Source: Arthrobacter sp. ISL-85
GTDB lineage: Bacteria; Actinomycetota; Actinomycetes; Actinomycetales; Micrococcaceae
Assembly (NCBI RefSeq): GCF_018613675.1
Contig: NZ_JAGGPQ010000011.1
Coordinates: forward strand, 62,001 to 126,000
DNA length: 64,000 nucleotides
Direction: 5' to 3'
Below the pieces are notes generated by a model. It made no database searches, was not told the origin of the DNA, and saw only the letters and a list, made by a program, of their open reading frames with translations. Below are positions 25,588 to 35,992 of the stretch, piece after piece; within the stretch, counting starts at the first letter, position 1, and each line of letters begins with the position of its first letter. Position numbers and translations under genes: made by a program.

Positions 25588-27299
25588 GGTCCACCATGCG
25601 CCACGCCCGGTACAGCGCGGCACTGCTCGCGGTGCTGATCGTCCTCCTGTCCGGCTGTGCGCGGATCCCCACATCCGGCCCGGTGGGGAAGAGCAGCGAA
25701 AGCAGCGCCGGCAACGTCAGCGCACCCGTATTCCTTCCTGCAGCGCCGCAGCCGGGGGCCTCACCGGAAACCATCATCGACTACTTCTACCGGGCAGGCA
25801 GCGGCTACGAGGATGACTACGCGGTGGCCCGCCAGTACCTGACCCAGGCATCGGCCGTGTCCTGGAAACCGGACAAACGGGCGTTGGTGTACCGGGAGGC
25901 GCGCGTTGTTCCCACAGGCACTGAAAACGTCTTCAACTACGAGCTGGATGTCTCCTACACGGTGGACGCCGATGGCATCGCCACCCAGTCGCCTCCGGGA
26001 ACAGTGGAACGCGTTCCCGTGACGGTGACCCAGGTGGACGGCGAGTGGCGGATCTCCGCGATTCCGGACGGGACCGCCATTGCGGAGGAAACGTTCAAGG
26101 TGATCTACGGTGCCTACCCCATCTACTTTTACGACCCCACCTTCACCTACGCCATCCCCGACGTCCGTTGGTTCCTGAAGAACAAGACCGTCAAAGCCAT
26201 GACCAGTGCGCTGCTGGCCGGGCCCGCCCCCTACCTGCGCGGCGCCGTCGCCAGCGCATTCCCGTCGGGGATCAAGCTGGCCCGCGAGTCCGTCCCGGTG
26301 GTGTCCGGGGCTGCGCAGGTGGATCTGACGGCAAAGGAGCTGACGGAAACTTCCGCGGAGGACCGGCTGCGCATGCAGATGCAGCTGACCCTGACGTTCC
26401 GCAGCCAGCCTGACGTGGTCAACGTTGAACTGCGCGCCAACCAGGACCTGGTCCGGGTGGAGGACAACGGAGCCGTCCTTCCTCCGGTGCTGGACAAAAC
26501 AGTGCCTTCGCGCCAGATCGCGATCAATGGCAACGAGTTGGTGCGCTACGAAAACAACCGTGTGTCACCGTTGCCCGATATGCAGCCGGTCTCGGCACTC
26601 AATCCGCGCTACCCTGCGGAATCGCCGGTGTCGCAGACTGCGGCTTTCCTCAATGACGGCCGCACCACCCTGTACAGCATCAGTCCGGGCCAGCCTGCCC
26701 GCGCCTTGACCACCCGGAGTACGCTCAGCCGGCCGTCCTTCAGCATCAATGATTGGGTATGGACGGCCGGGCCGGGCGCCACAGGTGCCACTGAAGTTGT
26801 GGCGTTCCGTCCCACCGGGGTGGCGGAGGGCGCACCTGTCCCGTCCGTGACCCTGGCACCGTCCTGGCTTGCCGGCCGGACCGTGAAGGAATTCCGCATT
26901 TCCCGCGACGGCGTGCGCGCCCTGGTCATCTCCGAGCAGAACGGAAAATCCAAGGTGCAGGTGACCGGTGTGATTCGCGCCGGCGACGGCACGCCGCGCG
27001 AACTGACCGCGCCCATCACCCTGGTCAGTGCCGGCGATCCAGACCAAGGGGTGTGGGTGAACGGGACCACCGTTGCCGTGATGAAGGAATCAGCCGGTTC
27101 AAATGTCACGCCGGAGCTGCTGTCCTTCACCTCCGGGCAGCCGCAGCAGCTGGCTCCCTGGCCCGGCCTGGTAGCCATCAGCGCCGGAAACGGTGCGGAC
27201 GACATTTACGTCCAGTCCGGAGAGGGTATCTTCCAGCGCCTCGGCAACGGCTGGTCGCCCCAAATCAAGGGCCCCATCGACCCTGCCTTTCCCGGCTGA
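25584..27299 (+). CDS. lpqB: Lipoprotein LpqB
   Basis: A 571-residue lipoprotein with lipobox VLLSGC (cysteine 25) and the family signature [11 protein letters not shown] right after it. The middle part ([20 protein letters not shown]) is the GerMN/sporulation-type domain and the rest is a beta-propeller-like LpqB domain. In actinobacteria LpqB binds the extracellular part of MtrB and affects MtrA phosphorylation and cell-wall homeostasis. The ATG overlaps the mtrB stop (ATGA). The longer upstream frame overlaps the mtrB coding sequence and was not used. Confidence 0.95.
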   Translation: MRSTMRHARYSAALLAVLIVLLSGCARIPTSGPVGKSSESSAGNVSAPVFLPAAPQPGASPETIIDYFYRAGSGYEDDYAVARQYLTQASAVSWKPDKRALVYREARVVPTGTENVFNYELDVSYTVDADGIATQSPPGTVERVPVTVTQVDGEWRISAIPDGTAIAEETFKVIYGAYPIYFYDPTFTYAIPDVRWFLKNKTVKAMTSALLAGPAPYLRGAVASAFPSGIKLARESVPVVSGAAQVDLTAKELTETSAEDRLRMQMQLTLTFRSQPDVVNVELRANQDLVRVEDNGAVLPPVLDKTVPSRQIAINGNELVRYENNRVSPLPDMQPVSALNPRYPAESPVSQTAAFLNDGRTTLYSISPGQPARALTTRSTLSRPSFSINDWVWTAGPGATGATEVVAFRPTGVAEGAPVPSVTLAPSWLAGRTVKEFRISRDGVRALVISEQNGKSKVQVTGVIRAGDGTPRELTAPITLVSAGDPDQGVWVNGTTVAVMKESAGSNVTPELLSFTSGQPQQLAPWPGLVAISAGNGADDIYVQSGEGIFQRLGNGWSPQIKGPIDPAFPG

Positions 27300-27433
27300 C
27301 GCCTGCCTTCCGCCTTATCCACATAGCAGGACCAGGGCCCCGTACAGCGGAACCTCTGGTGCATGGTGGGAGTGTGAACGGCACACCCGGTGAAAGCAGC
27401 GCAACTGGTCCCGGCCATCAAGGGACCCGGAGG

Positions 27434-28363
27434 ATGGACCCGGACCTTCATCCGCCGCCACCCTGGGCGGCACTGCACAGGGGCCAACACACAGCCGCCC
27501 TCCTGCGCCTTGCTGACTGGTTGTCCAGCGCAGCGGCAGATCTCCTTGCTCTGGCGGCGCCGGTGGACTGTGTCTGCTGCGGGGCGGAAGACCGGACCCT
27601 TTGCCCATCCTGCGGCAGCCGCATCCGCCGCCTGACCAGGCAACCCTTCCGCGCGGAAAGCGGAGCGCCCGCACTGATGGATGTCGACGGGAGCATCATG
27701 CTGCCTGTGGTGGCAGCAGGAGTGTACCGGGACGAACTTGCGCAGGGCCTGCTGTCGTTCAAACGGCACGGCCAGCACCAGCTCGGCAGGAGCCTTGGCC
27801 GTGCGCTGGCCGTGGCAATCAGGGCAGGTGCGCGGGGCGGCAACGGATTCCTGCTGGTTCCGGTGCCCACCGGCGCGGCGGCATTCGTCAGCCGGGGGTT
27901 CAGCCCGGTCCACCTGCTCCTGAACGAGGCGGGACGGCAACTGCCAGGACTCGATGTAGCGGATGCCCTGTGCAAGAAGACGCGAGCCGGCTCCTTGTGG
28001 CCCGGTGGCCGCAAGGGCCCCGATGAGCGGACAGGTCTGGCTCGCCAAAGTGGTGGGGGTGGCCAAAAAGGGTTGGGCAGGGGAGCCCGCTCGCAACGCG
28101 TCCGGGGCTCCATGCAGATCAAATCCGGTGCCCGCAACAGGGTCTTTGGACGTCCCTGCATCATCGTCGACGACGTCCTGACAACCGGCGCCACCATTAG
28201 GGAAGCAGCCCGTGCCCTGCATCAGGCCGGCGCGCAGGTGAAAGGTGCCGTCGTTCTGGCAGCGACACGCCCGCCCGTCGCCGCAGACCCCGACGCTCCC
28301 GCCGCCGGGCCGCACGGGCGACACCATGACTTAGAAAAAAATAAACCGGGAAAGGATGAATAA
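27434..28363 (+). CDS. ComF family protein (phosphoribosyltransferase fold)
   Basis: About 309 residues. A cysteine cluster CVCCGAEDRTLCPSC (46-60) forms the N-terminal zinc-ribbon-like element of ComF proteins, and the PRPP-binding loop CIIVDDVLTTGATI with acidic pair Asp246-Asp247 marks the type I phosphoribosyltransferase fold. ComF proteins take part in DNA uptake or recombination in some species; here the role is unproven. It is longer than usual because of a Gly/Arg-rich insert between the central region and the PRPP loop. The ATG at 27434 has GGAGG too close to it, so an in-frame GTG at 27374 is also possible. Position between lpqB and hpf matches M. tuberculosis Rv3242c. Confidence 0.88.
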   Translation: MDPDLHPPPPWAALHRGQHTAALLRLADWLSSAAADLLALAAPVDCVCCGAEDRTLCPSCGSRIRRLTRQPFRAESGAPALMDVDGSIMLPVVAAGVYRDELAQGLLSFKRHGQHQLGRSLGRALAVAIRAGARGGNGFLLVPVPTGAAAFVSRGFSPVHLLLNEAGRQLPGLDVADALCKKTRAGSLWPGGRKGPDERTGLARQSGGGGQKGLGRGARSQRVRGSMQIKSGARNRVFGRPCIIVDDVLTTGATIREAARALHQAGAQVKGAVVLAATRPPVAADPDAPAAGPHGRHHDLEKNKPGKDE

Positions 28364-28507
28364 CGGGTGGCTATGAACTAACGTCGGTGGTGGGTACCAA
28401 GAACAGAATGTACCTTTCGATGGCGGCTCGGAGAGGGGCTCGACTGTCAGGCAGCCCGGCCCAAGGAAGTGCCGCCGTCGTGTCACCGAAGTCATTTGGA
28501 GGGCACC

Positions 28508-29233
28508 ATGGAGTTTATGATCAGCGGACGAAATCTGACAGTTTCAGACCGGTTCCGCGAATATGCCGGGGAAAAGATCGCAAAGATCGAATCGCTTGGT
28601 GACAAGATCCAGCGGGTCGATACGAAAGTCTCCAAGGAGACCAATACCCGGCAAACCGGCGACCAGTTGACCGTCGAGGTGACAGTCCTGGGCCGGGGTC
28701 CTGTAATCCGTGCCGAAGCGAGCGCCGCAGACAAATTTGCCGCCTTTGACCTCGCCTACAACAAACTGCTTGAGCGGCTCCGGCGCGCGAAGGACCGCAA
28801 GAAGGTCCACCATGGCCGCCACACCCCTAAGGCCGTTCGCGAAGCAACCGCCACGCTTGAACCAGCCAGCGCCCACGAACCGCTGTACCTCGAGGCCAAC
28901 CGCAGGAGCGAAAGCGCGCAGGCACCGGAGGAAAAATCCCCCTACGACGTCGAAAATGACATCCCGGCCGGGAACTCGCCGGTACTGATCCGGCGCAAGG
29001 TCTTTCCTGCCGCCTCCATGACGCTGGACGACGCCGTAGACAACATGGAGCTCGTGGGCCACGACTTTTACCTCTTCGTTGACAAAGCCACCAACACACC
29101 GTCCGTCGTTTACCGCCGCCGTGGCTGGACGTACGGCGTCATTACTTTGGACCACGAATGCGAACCGGGAGACACCGTCGTGGAGGAAAAGGTCCTCGCT
29201 TACCGCTCGGACGACGCCCCCGCCAACGCTTAG
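28508..29233 (+). CDS. hpf: Ribosome hibernation promoting factor, long form
   Basis: A 241-residue protein. Residues 1-100 are the ribosome-binding S30AE domain (MISGRNLTVSDRFREYAGEK, and the last helix AFDLAYNKLLERLRRAKDRK); a charged linker follows; residues ~180-241 are the C-terminal dimerisation domain (VLIRRKVFPAASMTLDDAVD, DFYLFVDKATN, VYRRRGWTYGVI) that joins two 70S ribosomes into a 100S particle. The ATG at 28508 has GGAGG at a five-base spacing. It is flanked by comF-like and the YcaQ-like gene, and is near secA as in M. tuberculosis. Confidence 0.96.
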   Translation: MEFMISGRNLTVSDRFREYAGEKIAKIESLGDKIQRVDTKVSKETNTRQTGDQLTVEVTVLGRGPVIRAEASAADKFAAFDLAYNKLLERLRRAKDRKKVHHGRHTPKAVREATATLEPASAHEPLYLEANRRSESAQAPEEKSPYDVENDIPAGNSPVLIRRKVFPAASMTLDDAVDNMELVGHDFYLFVDKATNTPSVVYRRRGWTYGVITLDHECEPGDTVVEEKVLAYRSDDAPANA

Positions 29234-29262
29234 GGTGGAACCAGCCACCAGAGAGGACTGAA

Positions 29263-30474
29263 TTGCCCGCAACGCTGAGCCTTGACCAGGCACGGCGGAT
29301 CGCACTGGCAGCGCAGGGACTCGAAAAAGGACGGCCCACCGGCCCCGTGACAGCACGGACGGTGGGCCGTACCTTTGCCCGTCTCCAGCTGGTCCAGATC
29401 GATTCCGTGAACGTCCTGGTCCGCAGCCACTTCCTGCCCTTCTACTCGCGGCTCGGCAACTACGATCGCGACATCCTGCAACGCATGTCCGGGAGCCACC
29501 CGCGCCGGATGCTTGAATACTGGGCGCACGAAGCAAGCTACATCCGGCCGGAGCATTACCAGGACCTCCTTTTATGGCAGAAACGCGCCTGGGTGGGCGC
29601 ATCCCGGCTGGACCCGGAGCTCCGCAACGATGTGTCGGCCAAAATCCTCGCCACCCTGGCCCGGTCACGGCCGCTCACGGCGTCGGAACTGACTGCCCGG
29701 ATCGGCCACGTGGAGGAAAGGCAGACGGACAACTGGGGGTGGAACTGGAACGCCGTGAAACGGGTTTTGGAACACCTCTTTGAAGAAGGGCTGGTATCGG
29801 CGGCCTCCAGGACCGGGCAGTTCGAGCGCCGGTACACGCTGACTTCCAAAGTCCTCCCATCCGACGTCCCAGCAGCACGGGAAAGGGATCCGGCCGCTGC
29901 ACTCCACCGCCTGACCGATGCGGCCGCCCAGGCCCACGGAATCGGCAGCATCCGCTGCTTTGCCGACTACTTCCGGACTCCGGTCAAGGCCACCGCGCTG
30001 GCCGTTGAGGACCTGGTGGCGCAAGGGAGGCTGGAACCCGTCACCGTGGAAGGCTGGGGGCGACAAGTCTTCCGCCATGTGGACTCGGTACTCCCACGGC
30101 GTGCCTCCGGCCGCGCACTGTTGAGCCCGTTCGATTCTCTGGTCTTTGAGCGGCGCCGCTTGTCCGAACTGTTCGGCTTCCATTACCGGATCGAGATCTA
30201 CACCCCGGAGCCCAAACGGCGTTTCGGCTATTATGTGCTGCCTTTCCTGCTGCGGGACCGGATGGTGGGCCGGGTGGATTTGAAGGCTGACCGGGCAGGC
30301 GGCCGGCTGCTGGTGAGGTCCGCCTTCGCCGAACCGGACGCACCGCCGGATACCGCCTTCGAACTCGCCGCAGAACTGAAGCTCATGGGCCAATGGCTTG
30401 GCCTGCTTGACGTGGAAGTGGGGCCGGCAGGGGACCTCGCCGCCCCGCTGGCGCGGGAACTGGCACGCCCGTAA
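29263..30474 (+). CDS. YcaQ/AlkZ-type winged-helix DNA glycosylase family protein
   Basis: A 403-residue protein of the HTH_42 (winged-helix) family. The core motif LVQIDSVNVLVRSHFLPFYSR contains the Q-x-D catalytic pair described for interstrand-crosslink glycosylases, followed by HPRRMLEYWAHEASYI, DNWGWNWNAVKRVLEHLFEEG and the winged-helix-rich C-terminal region with LLSPFDSLVFERRRLSELF. AlkZ/AlkX enzymes unhook DNA crosslinks; that activity here is an inference. The TTG start at 29263 follows GAGAGGA at a good distance, 29 bases after the hpf stop. Confidence 0.88.
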   Translation: MPATLSLDQARRIALAAQGLEKGRPTGPVTARTVGRTFARLQLVQIDSVNVLVRSHFLPFYSRLGNYDRDILQRMSGSHPRRMLEYWAHEASYIRPEHYQDLLLWQKRAWVGASRLDPELRNDVSAKILATLARSRPLTASELTARIGHVEERQTDNWGWNWNAVKRVLEHLFEEGLVSAASRTGQFERRYTLTSKVLPSDVPAARERDPAAALHRLTDAAAQAHGIGSIRCFADYFRTPVKATALAVEDLVAQGRLEPVTVEGWGRQVFRHVDSVLPRRASGRALLSPFDSLVFERRRLSELFGFHYRIEIYTPEPKRRFGYYVLPFLLRDRMVGRVDLKADRAGGRLLVRSAFAEPDAPPDTAFELAAELKLMGQWLGLLDVEVGPAGDLAAPLARELARP

Positions 30475-30573
30475 GTTCTATCCGCTCTCAGGGAAAAGGG
30501 CCACCGGCCGCGTGTCTCTCCCGTAGACTGAACACGCCAGAATTCGGCGGCATAAGACTGGGAGCATCTTCAC

Positions 30574-33315
30574 GTGGCATCACTTATCGAAAAAATTCTC
30601 CGCACGGGTGACAAGAAAACACTCCGGCAGCTGCGGAATTATGCCGATTCCATCAACGCCCTCGAAGACTCATTCAAGACCTTTACCGACGCGGAACTGC
30701 GTGAGGAGACGGACCGTCTTCGCGAACGCCACCAGGATGGCGAAAAGCTGGACGACCTGCTTCCGGAAGCCTTCGCCGCAGTGCGTGAAGCTTCCTCCCG
30801 GACCCTGGGGATGCGCCACTTCGATGTCCAGCTGATGGGCGGCGCCGCCCTGCACCTGGGCAACATCGCTGAAATGAAGACCGGTGAAGGCAAGACCTTG
30901 GTGGCGACCGCTCCCGCCTACCTGAATGCCCTCACCGGCAAGGGCGTCCACGTGATCACGGTCAACGACTACCTCGCCGAATACCAGTCCGAGCTCATGG
31001 GCCGCGTATACCGCTTCCTGGGCCTGAGCAGCGGCGTTATCCTGGCCAACCAGGATCCGGCCGTTCGCCGCCAGCAGTATGCCGCCGACATCACGTACGG
31101 GACCAACAACGAGTTCGGTTTCGACTACCTGCGCGACAACATGGCGTGGGACCGGACCGAACTGGTCCAGCGCGGCCACAATTTCGCCATCGTTGACGAA
31201 GTTGACTCCATCCTGATCGATGAGGCGCGCACGCCGTTGATCATCTCCGGCCCGGCGCAGGGGGATACCAACCGCTGGTACAGCGAATTCGCCAAGGTGG
31301 TGCTCCGGCTGCAGGCCGAAAAGGACTACGAGGTCGACGAAAAGAAGCGCACGGTGGGCGTCCTGGAGAGCGGGATTGAAAAGGTCGAGGACTACCTTGG
31401 CATCTCCAACCTGTACGAATCCGCCAATACCCCGCTGATCGGGTTCCTGAACAACGCCATCAAGGCCAAGGAACTGTTCAAGCGGGACAAGGACTACGTC
31501 ATCCTGGACGGCGAAGTGCTGATCGTTGATGAGCACACCGGGCGCATCCTGGCCGGCCGCCGCTACAACGAAGGCATGCACCAGGCGATCGAGGCCAAGG
31601 AAGGCGTCGAGATCAAAGCGGAGAACCAGACCCTGGCCACCGTGACGCTGCAGAACTACTTCCGTATGTACGGCAAGCTGTCCGGCATGACCGGTACCGC
31701 CGAGACTGAGGCGGCCGAGTTCATGAGCACCTATAAGTTGGGTGTCGTGGCCATCCCCACCAACCGGGACATGCAGCGGATCGACCAGTCGGACCTCGTG
31801 TTCAAGAACGAGGTTGTGAAGTTCGACGCCGTGGTGCGCGATATCGCTGAACGGCACGAAAAGGGCCAGCCGGTCCTCGTGGGCACCACCAGCGTGGAGA
31901 AGAGCGAGTACCTGTCCAAGCTGCTCGCCAAGGAGGGCATCCGCCACGAGGTCCTGAACGCCAAGAACCACGCCCGGGAAGCCGCCATCATCGCCCAGGC
32001 CGGCCGTAAGGGCGCCGTCACCGTGGCAACCAATATGGCCGGCCGCGGCACTGACATCATGCTGGGCGGCAATGCCGAGTTCACGGCGGTCGCCGAACTC
32101 GCCAAGCGTGGGCTGGACCCGGAGGAGAACTCCGAACAGTACGAAGCCGCCTGGCCTGCTGCGTTGGAAACAGCCAAGCAGTCCGTCAAGGACGAACACG
32201 AGGAAGTACTGGACCTTGGCGGCCTTTACGTGCTGGGCACCGAACGCCACGAGTCACGCCGCATCGACAACCAGCTCCGCGGCCGGTCGGGCCGCCAGGG
32301 CGACCCCGGCGAATCCCGGTTCTACCTGTCGCTGACCGATGACCTGATGCGGCTCTTCAACTCCGGGGCGGCGGAACGGCTGATGAACAGCTCCGTGCCG
32401 GACGACGTTGCCCTGGAATCAAAACTGGTGTCTCGGGCCATCGCCTCTGCCCAGGGTCAGGTGGAAGGCCGCAACGCCGAGCAGCGCAAGAATGTCCTGA
32501 AGTACGACGACGTCCTCAACCGCCAGCGCGAGGCGATCTACAGCGACCGCCGGCGCATCCTGGAAGGCGATGACCTGCACGAAAAGGTGCAGTACTTCAT
32601 CGAGGACACCATCACCGCCCTGATTGACGCCGCAACCGCAGAAGGCAACGGCGACGACTGGGACTTCCACCAGCTGTGGACCAACCTCAAAACGCTCTAT
32701 CCTGTCAGCGTTACTGCTGAAGACATCATCGAGGAAGCCGGCGGCAAGTCCAGGATCACCGTGGAACTGTTGAAGGAGGAAATCCTCTCCGACGCCCGCC
32801 TGGTTTACCAGGCCCGCGAGGAGGTCATCGGCTCCGAAAGCATGCGCGAGCTTGAGCGCCGGGTGGTCCTTTCCGTCATTGGCCGCAAGTGGCAGGAACA
32901 CCTCTACGAGATGGATTACCTCAAGGAGGGCATTGGCCTGCGCGCCATGGCGCAGCGCGATCCTCTGGTGGAGTACCAGCGCGAAGGGTTCGCCATGTTC
33001 CAAAGCATGATGGAAGCCATCCGGGAGGAAAGCGTCGGGTTCCTTTACAACCTCGAGGTGGAAGTGACCCCGGCCCAGGACGTGGTGGTTCAGGATGCTG
33101 CCGGCGGACACACCGAGCATGTGGACCCGCAGGTCCATGCCGCAGGACTTGAAGCCCCGGAGAAGCCTGCGCAGTTGCAGTACACCGCTCCCAGCGAGAG
33201 CGGCGGAACCCAGACCCGGGTGGAAACCCGGTCAGGAAGCGGACGCTCCGGGAACCCTGCCAAGGCAGCTGCACAGGATGCTGCAAAGCGGCCTGCGAAG
33301 AAGAAAAAGCGCTAG
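30574..33315 (+). CDS. secA: Protein translocase ATPase SecA (SecA1 type)
   Basis: A 913-residue motor of the Sec export pathway. Walker A MKTGEGKT is at 101-108, the DEVD box at 208-211, and later [14 protein letters not shown] and [19 protein letters not shown] mark the second motor domain; the helical scaffold ([21 protein letters not shown]) is complete. The tail is Ala/Lys-rich and ends in KKKKR with no CxC..CH zinc motif, so the SEC-C element is absent. The GTG start has GGGAG nine bases upstream. A convergent gene follows after a hairpin. Confidence 0.97.
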   Translation: MASLIEKILRTGDKKTLRQLRNYADSINALEDSFKTFTDAELREETDRLRERHQDGEKLDDLLPEAFAAVREASSRTLGMRHFDVQLMGGAALHLGNIAEMKTGEGKTLVATAPAYLNALTGKGVHVITVNDYLAEYQSELMGRVYRFLGLSSGVILANQDPAVRRQQYAADITYGTNNEFGFDYLRDNMAWDRTELVQRGHNFAIVDEVDSILIDEARTPLIISGPAQGDTNRWYSEFAKVVLRLQAEKDYEVDEKKRTVGVLESGIEKVEDYLGISNLYESANTPLIGFLNNAIKAKELFKRDKDYVILDGEVLIVDEHTGRILAGRRYNEGMHQAIEAKEGVEIKAENQTLATVTLQNYFRMYGKLSGMTGTAETEAAEFMSTYKLGVVAIPTNRDMQRIDQSDLVFKNEVVKFDAVVRDIAERHEKGQPVLVGTTSVEKSEYLSKLLAKEGIRHEVLNAKNHAREAAIIAQAGRKGAVTVATNMAGRGTDIMLGGNAEFTAVAELAKRGLDPEENSEQYEAAWPAALETAKQSVKDEHEEVLDLGGLYVLGTERHESRRIDNQLRGRSGRQGDPGESRFYLSLTDDLMRLFNSGAAERLMNSSVPDDVALESKLVSRAIASAQGQVEGRNAEQRKNVLKYDDVLNRQREAIYSDRRRILEGDDLHEKVQYFIEDTITALIDAATAEGNGDDWDFHQLWTNLKTLYPVSVTAEDIIEEAGGKSRITVELLKEEILSDARLVYQAREEVIGSESMRELERRVVLSVIGRKWQEHLYEMDYLKEGIGLRAMAQRDPLVEYQREGFAMFQSMMEAIREESVGFLYNLEVEVTPAQDVVVQDAAGGHTEHVDPQVHAAGLEAPEKPAQLQYTAPSESGGTQTRVETRSGSGRSGNPAKAAAQDAAKRPAKKKKR

Positions 33316-33348
33316 CAGCACAGCCTGGAAGGCAGCGGGCGTTAGTGA

Positions 33349-33384
33349 ACAGGGCAGGGACCGATGCGTTCCTGCCTTGTTTGC
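33349..33384. terminator. Terminator between secA and the convergent Rv3235-like gene
   Basis: ACAGGGCAGGGA (33349-33360) pairs with TTCCTGCCTTGT (33369-33380), 12 pairs with two G-T wobbles, loop of eight bases, then TTTG. Confidence 0.7.
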
Positions 33385-33428
33385 GTTCCGCACTAAGTGC
33401 ACGTCAGAACGCCGCGCCGTTTCCAGCG

Positions 33429-33962
33429 TCAGCCGATAACGAGTTCAACGATCCTCCAAACCTGCTTGCTGCGCTCAAGACGGACGGCAACGGCACGGGC
33501 CCGTACGTCATCCACCACCACGGCACTTGCCTCATAGATCCCCTCGGCCACCTCACACACCCGTACGGAGCGGACCAAGGAATTCCGGTGGAGCCGGGCC
33601 AGGGCGGGATTGCCCGTCCTGGTAAGTTCGCGCCGGATCAGCGCCGCCCGGTGCTGCAGCGCTGCAAGGCACCGCGGATCGAGACGCCGCGCCAACTGGT
33701 GGATGGGCCGGATCCCGGCCAGGACTTCCATCGCGGCTTGGACCGTCCCGCGGGTAATTGCCCTGACTTCCGCAGCCTCACTTAGGGGCCGCAGGGAGGG
33801 AGGCTTCACACCGTGGGACTGGCCTGCTGGCGCCGCCGTCCTTGAAGCTGACACGGGTGCCCCCGTCCGTCGCGCTGGCGCGGGTGCCCCCAGGGCCGTC
33901 CCGCCATTGACGGTGTCGGCGGCCAGCGCCTGGACGGCCCGGACAGGTGTCACTGCGGTCAT
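33429..33962 (-). CDS. Rv3235-family protein
   Basis: A 177-residue cytoplasmic protein: a ~60-residue Ala/Pro-rich leader followed by a conserved domain (VRAITRGTVQAAMEVLAGIRPIHQLARRLD and VRSVRVCEVAEGIYEASAVV) known from actinobacterial Rv3235-like proteins next to secA. Its function is not established. The ATG at 33962 is supported by AAGGGGAAG seven bases upstream; a longer open frame lacks this. It is downstream of the LysM gene on the same strand, likely in one operon. Confidence 0.82.
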   Translation of the reverse strand: MTAVTPVRAVQALAADTVNGGTALGAPAPARRTGAPVSASRTAAPAGQSHGVKPPSLRPLSEAAEVRAITRGTVQAAMEVLAGIRPIHQLARRLDPRCLAALQHRAALIRRELTRTGNPALARLHRNSLVRSVRVCEVAEGIYEASAVVVDDVRARAVAVRLERSKQVWRIVELVIG

Positions 33963-34109
33963 TGTCTTCCCCTTGGTTCGAGTAGCTGTTGGTCTTCTGG
34001 GCTGGCCTGGTGTTGCATAAGGGCCGCCGGCCGGGCTTGGCCCGCCTGTTGATTGGATCTTCGGTATCGCTGGACCGTGCGCCCGGCGCTGCAAGGGAAG
34101 CGTCAGCAG

Positions 34110-34997
34110 CTAAGGGGCTGCCGGGGCCCGGAGGATCTGGCCCGGAAGCAAAACGTCCGGGCTCCCGCCGATCAGTCCACGGTTCGCTGCGTACCACCGC
34201 GGCCATTCGAGGGCTATGTCCACATCCGATGCTTCTGGTCCCAAATGGGCCTCAACGATGTCCCACAATGTGTCGCCGGCGAGCACGGTTACTTCCTCCG
34301 CCTCGCTACCCGTTTCGCGGCCACCCGGCTCTGTGCGAACAGCGGTCCTGGTTTCCGGTGCGGCGAGCATGCCGGGCTCCACCACAGGGGAGGGAGGCTG
34401 CCATCCCGGGTTGAGCGCAGGGGGGCTAGTCAGGGTGGCGGCGGGCTCCCATGCCGGCGTCGCGCTTTCCTGGCTCCCTTTTGGCACCGTTGCGGGGACC
34501 AGTTGCACCAGGGCCTGCGTCCCTGGGCCATCGTTCTGGCCGCGTGTAGGAACACCGCCGGCAGTTGCAGGGGCGGACGGAGTCGCCGAGGAATGTGTCT
34601 GCGTTGGTGTCCACTCCGGACCCGGCGTAGCGGTGGCCCCATGTGCCGCGGCCCCTGCCAACAGCTGAATCGAAAGAGCGGTAACCATTGCCCTCCGCAT
34701 AAATGCAGGTGAGAACCTGCGGGCGGCCGCGGCAGCCCGCTGTCGTCCCAACCGCTCCAGCAGGACAGAGGCGGCTGCACTCACCATTGAAACGGTCCAC
34801 CACAACAAAAGGCCGATGCCCGCAGCTGTTGCGGCCGCTGCAAGCAGGACTTCCACGGATGAGTCCTGCTGACGGGTGGCTGCGTCCCGCCACTGGGTGA
34901 GCAGGCCTGAGCCCAGGATGCAAAGCAACATCCCTAGCACCAGCAAGGTCGCCACCATGACGGTGTCCGACCATTCTGTCTTTGTGGAGTACCTCAT
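34110..34997 (-). CDS. LysM domain membrane protein
   Basis: A 295-residue protein with three hydrophobic segments (about 11-34, 50-71, 101-119), a long Thr/Pro/Ala-rich linker, and a C-terminal LysM peptidoglycan-binding domain (VTVLAGDTLWDIVEAHLG, YAANRGLIG..PDVLLPGQILRAP). LysM binds GlcNAc-containing glycan, so it probably faces the cell wall. The ATG at 34997 has AAGGGGAG eight bases upstream. The divergent promoter region to its right contains three ten-base direct repeats. Confidence 0.87.
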   Translation of the reverse strand: MRYSTKTEWSDTVMVATLLVLGMLLCILGSGLLTQWRDAATRQQDSSVEVLLAAAATAAGIGLLLWWTVSMVSAAASVLLERLGRQRAAAAARRFSPAFMRRAMVTALSIQLLAGAAAHGATATPGPEWTPTQTHSSATPSAPATAGGVPTRGQNDGPGTQALVQLVPATVPKGSQESATPAWEPAATLTSPPALNPGWQPPSPVVEPGMLAAPETRTAVRTEPGGRETGSEAEEVTVLAGDTLWDIVEAHLGPEASDVDIALEWPRWYAANRGLIGGSPDVLLPGQILRAPAAP

Positions 34998-35008
34998 CGT
35001 TCTCCCCT

Positions 35009-35038
35009 TTTGATGTCGTTTGATGTTGTTTGATAACT
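35009..35038. repeat. Three tandem ten-base direct repeats in a divergent promoter region
   Basis: TTTGATGTCG (35009-35018), TTTGATGTTG (35019-35028) and TTTGATAACT (35029-35038) share TTTGAT with an exact ten-base period. They lie between the LysM gene and the unknown gene starting at about 35097, i.e. one repeat per helical turn in a regulatory region. Confidence 0.7.
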
Positions 35039-35096
35039 CTTGATTCAGTCTGAGCCAGCTTATGGCGGTTTGTCCAGACGTTGGAATGAAAAAGAG

Positions 35097-35714
35097 ATGC
35101 TCGTTGACGGGCCGGACCGCGCAACCTACGCTGGCGGAATGCGCTGGGATGCACTCTTCAACGACATGGAAAGCCAGATCGCGGAGGCTGACCGGCTGAC
35201 GCTCGACAGTGAGGTCAGTGAGCGGACACGGGCCGAAATGGTTGGCCTGCGGGTTGAAGACAGGCTGCGGGCGGCAGTCGGCTACAGAATCGGAGTCCAC
35301 CTCTTATGCGGCGATTCTGCACAGGGGGAGCTGACGCATGTGGGTGCTGATGCCTTGGTCCTGGATGAAGACCAGCACCAAGTGCTCATCCCCTACGCGG
35401 CTGCAGCCCGGTACGTCGGTCTGGGCAGGCATGCGCGGACGGAGAACTCTTCAGTCCGCCGGTCGATTGGACTCGCCCATTCCCTCCGGGCCTTGGCCCG
35501 CGATCGGACGGAAGTGTCCGTAACGATGGGCGGGGGAGCCGGGACCGGGACCGTACGGTTGGCTGGCGTCATTGACCGTGTTGGCGGAGACTACATCGAC
35601 CTTGCCGCGGTTATTCCGGGCGAGGCGCGCCGGACCCAAAGCGTGGGCCAGGTTTCGGCCATACCGTTCACGGCGTTGGCCATGCTCAGGTCGCATAAAG
35701 CCGGCGGAGCCTAA
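35097..35714 (+). CDS. Conserved hypothetical protein, unknown function
   Basis: About 205 residues, no signal peptide or membrane helix. It has an N-terminal acidic helical part (RWDALFNDMESQIAEADRL, LDSEVSERTRAEMVGLRVED) followed by small beta-rich segments (YRIGVHLLCGDSAQGELTHVG, TVRLAGVIDRVGGDYIDLA) that look like two SH3- or OB-like barrels. I do not recognise the family. The start is uncertain: ATG 35097 or the ATG at 35139 that begins MRWDALFND, which is the more conserved-looking N-terminus. Its stop is five bases from the convergent HTH gene's stop. Confidence 0.75.
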   Translation: MLVDGPDRATYAGGMRWDALFNDMESQIAEADRLTLDSEVSERTRAEMVGLRVEDRLRAAVGYRIGVHLLCGDSAQGELTHVGADALVLDEDQHQVLIPYAAAARYVGLGRHARTENSSVRRSIGLAHSLRALARDRTEVSVTMGGGAGTGTVRLAGVIDRVGGDYIDLAAVIPGEARRTQSVGQVSAIPFTALAMLRSHKAGGA

Positions 35715-35719
35715 CGGGG

Positions 35720-35935
35720 TCACACTGACTTGGAGCGTGACTCCTGAATCATGCGGCTGGCCTCGGCGTATCGTTCCTCAATGTACTGTTCCAGCATCTT
35801 CTCTTCGACGCGCCACTGCCCGCGGCCGCCCACCTGGATGGCCTTCAGCTCACCGCTGCGGACCAAGGCGTACGCGGCAGGGGAGTTAATCTGGAGCTGC
35901 TCAGCGACGTCGGCGAGCGTGAGGAACCTTGGCAT
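35720..35935 (-). CDS. Small helix-turn-helix DNA-binding protein (BldC/AlpA/excisionase-like)
   Basis: A 71-residue MerR-like winged-helix protein: FLTLADVAEQLQINSPAAYALVRSG is the helix-turn-helix, ELKAIQVGGRGQWRV the wing, and MLEQYIEERYAEASRMIQ the terminal helix. Such minimal domains (BldC, AlpA, phage excisionases) bind direct repeats. No integrase or phage gene is near, so a regulator is more likely than an excisionase. It is divergent from the SAF-domain gene, and the region between contains a ten-base-period repeat. Confidence 0.85.
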   Translation of the reverse strand: MPRFLTLADVAEQLQINSPAAYALVRSGELKAIQVGGRGQWRVEEKMLEQYIEERYAEASRMIQESRSKSV

Positions 35936-35992
35936 GCACCCATTTTGCCATCATGTGGCGTAGTTTGTGTCCGTTTTCCACAGATAGGGGGT

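Noticed and set aside
27315..27323. Perfect DnaA box TTATCCACA upstream of the ComF-like gene
   Set aside because: A single 9-mer without neighbours; no origin genes nearby, so chance cannot be excluded.
30670..32250. 526-codon minus-strand frame opposite secA
   Set aside because: Shadow of secA: the codon third positions of the true frame generate it and no domain is visible.
35720..35935. Possible phage excisionase
   Set aside because: The HTH protein resembles excisionases in fold, but no integrase, attachment site or phage gene is nearby; a regulator is more likely.
35974..35982. DnaA-box-like TTTTCCACA upstream of the SAF-domain gene
   Set aside because: Single, mismatched and isolated.
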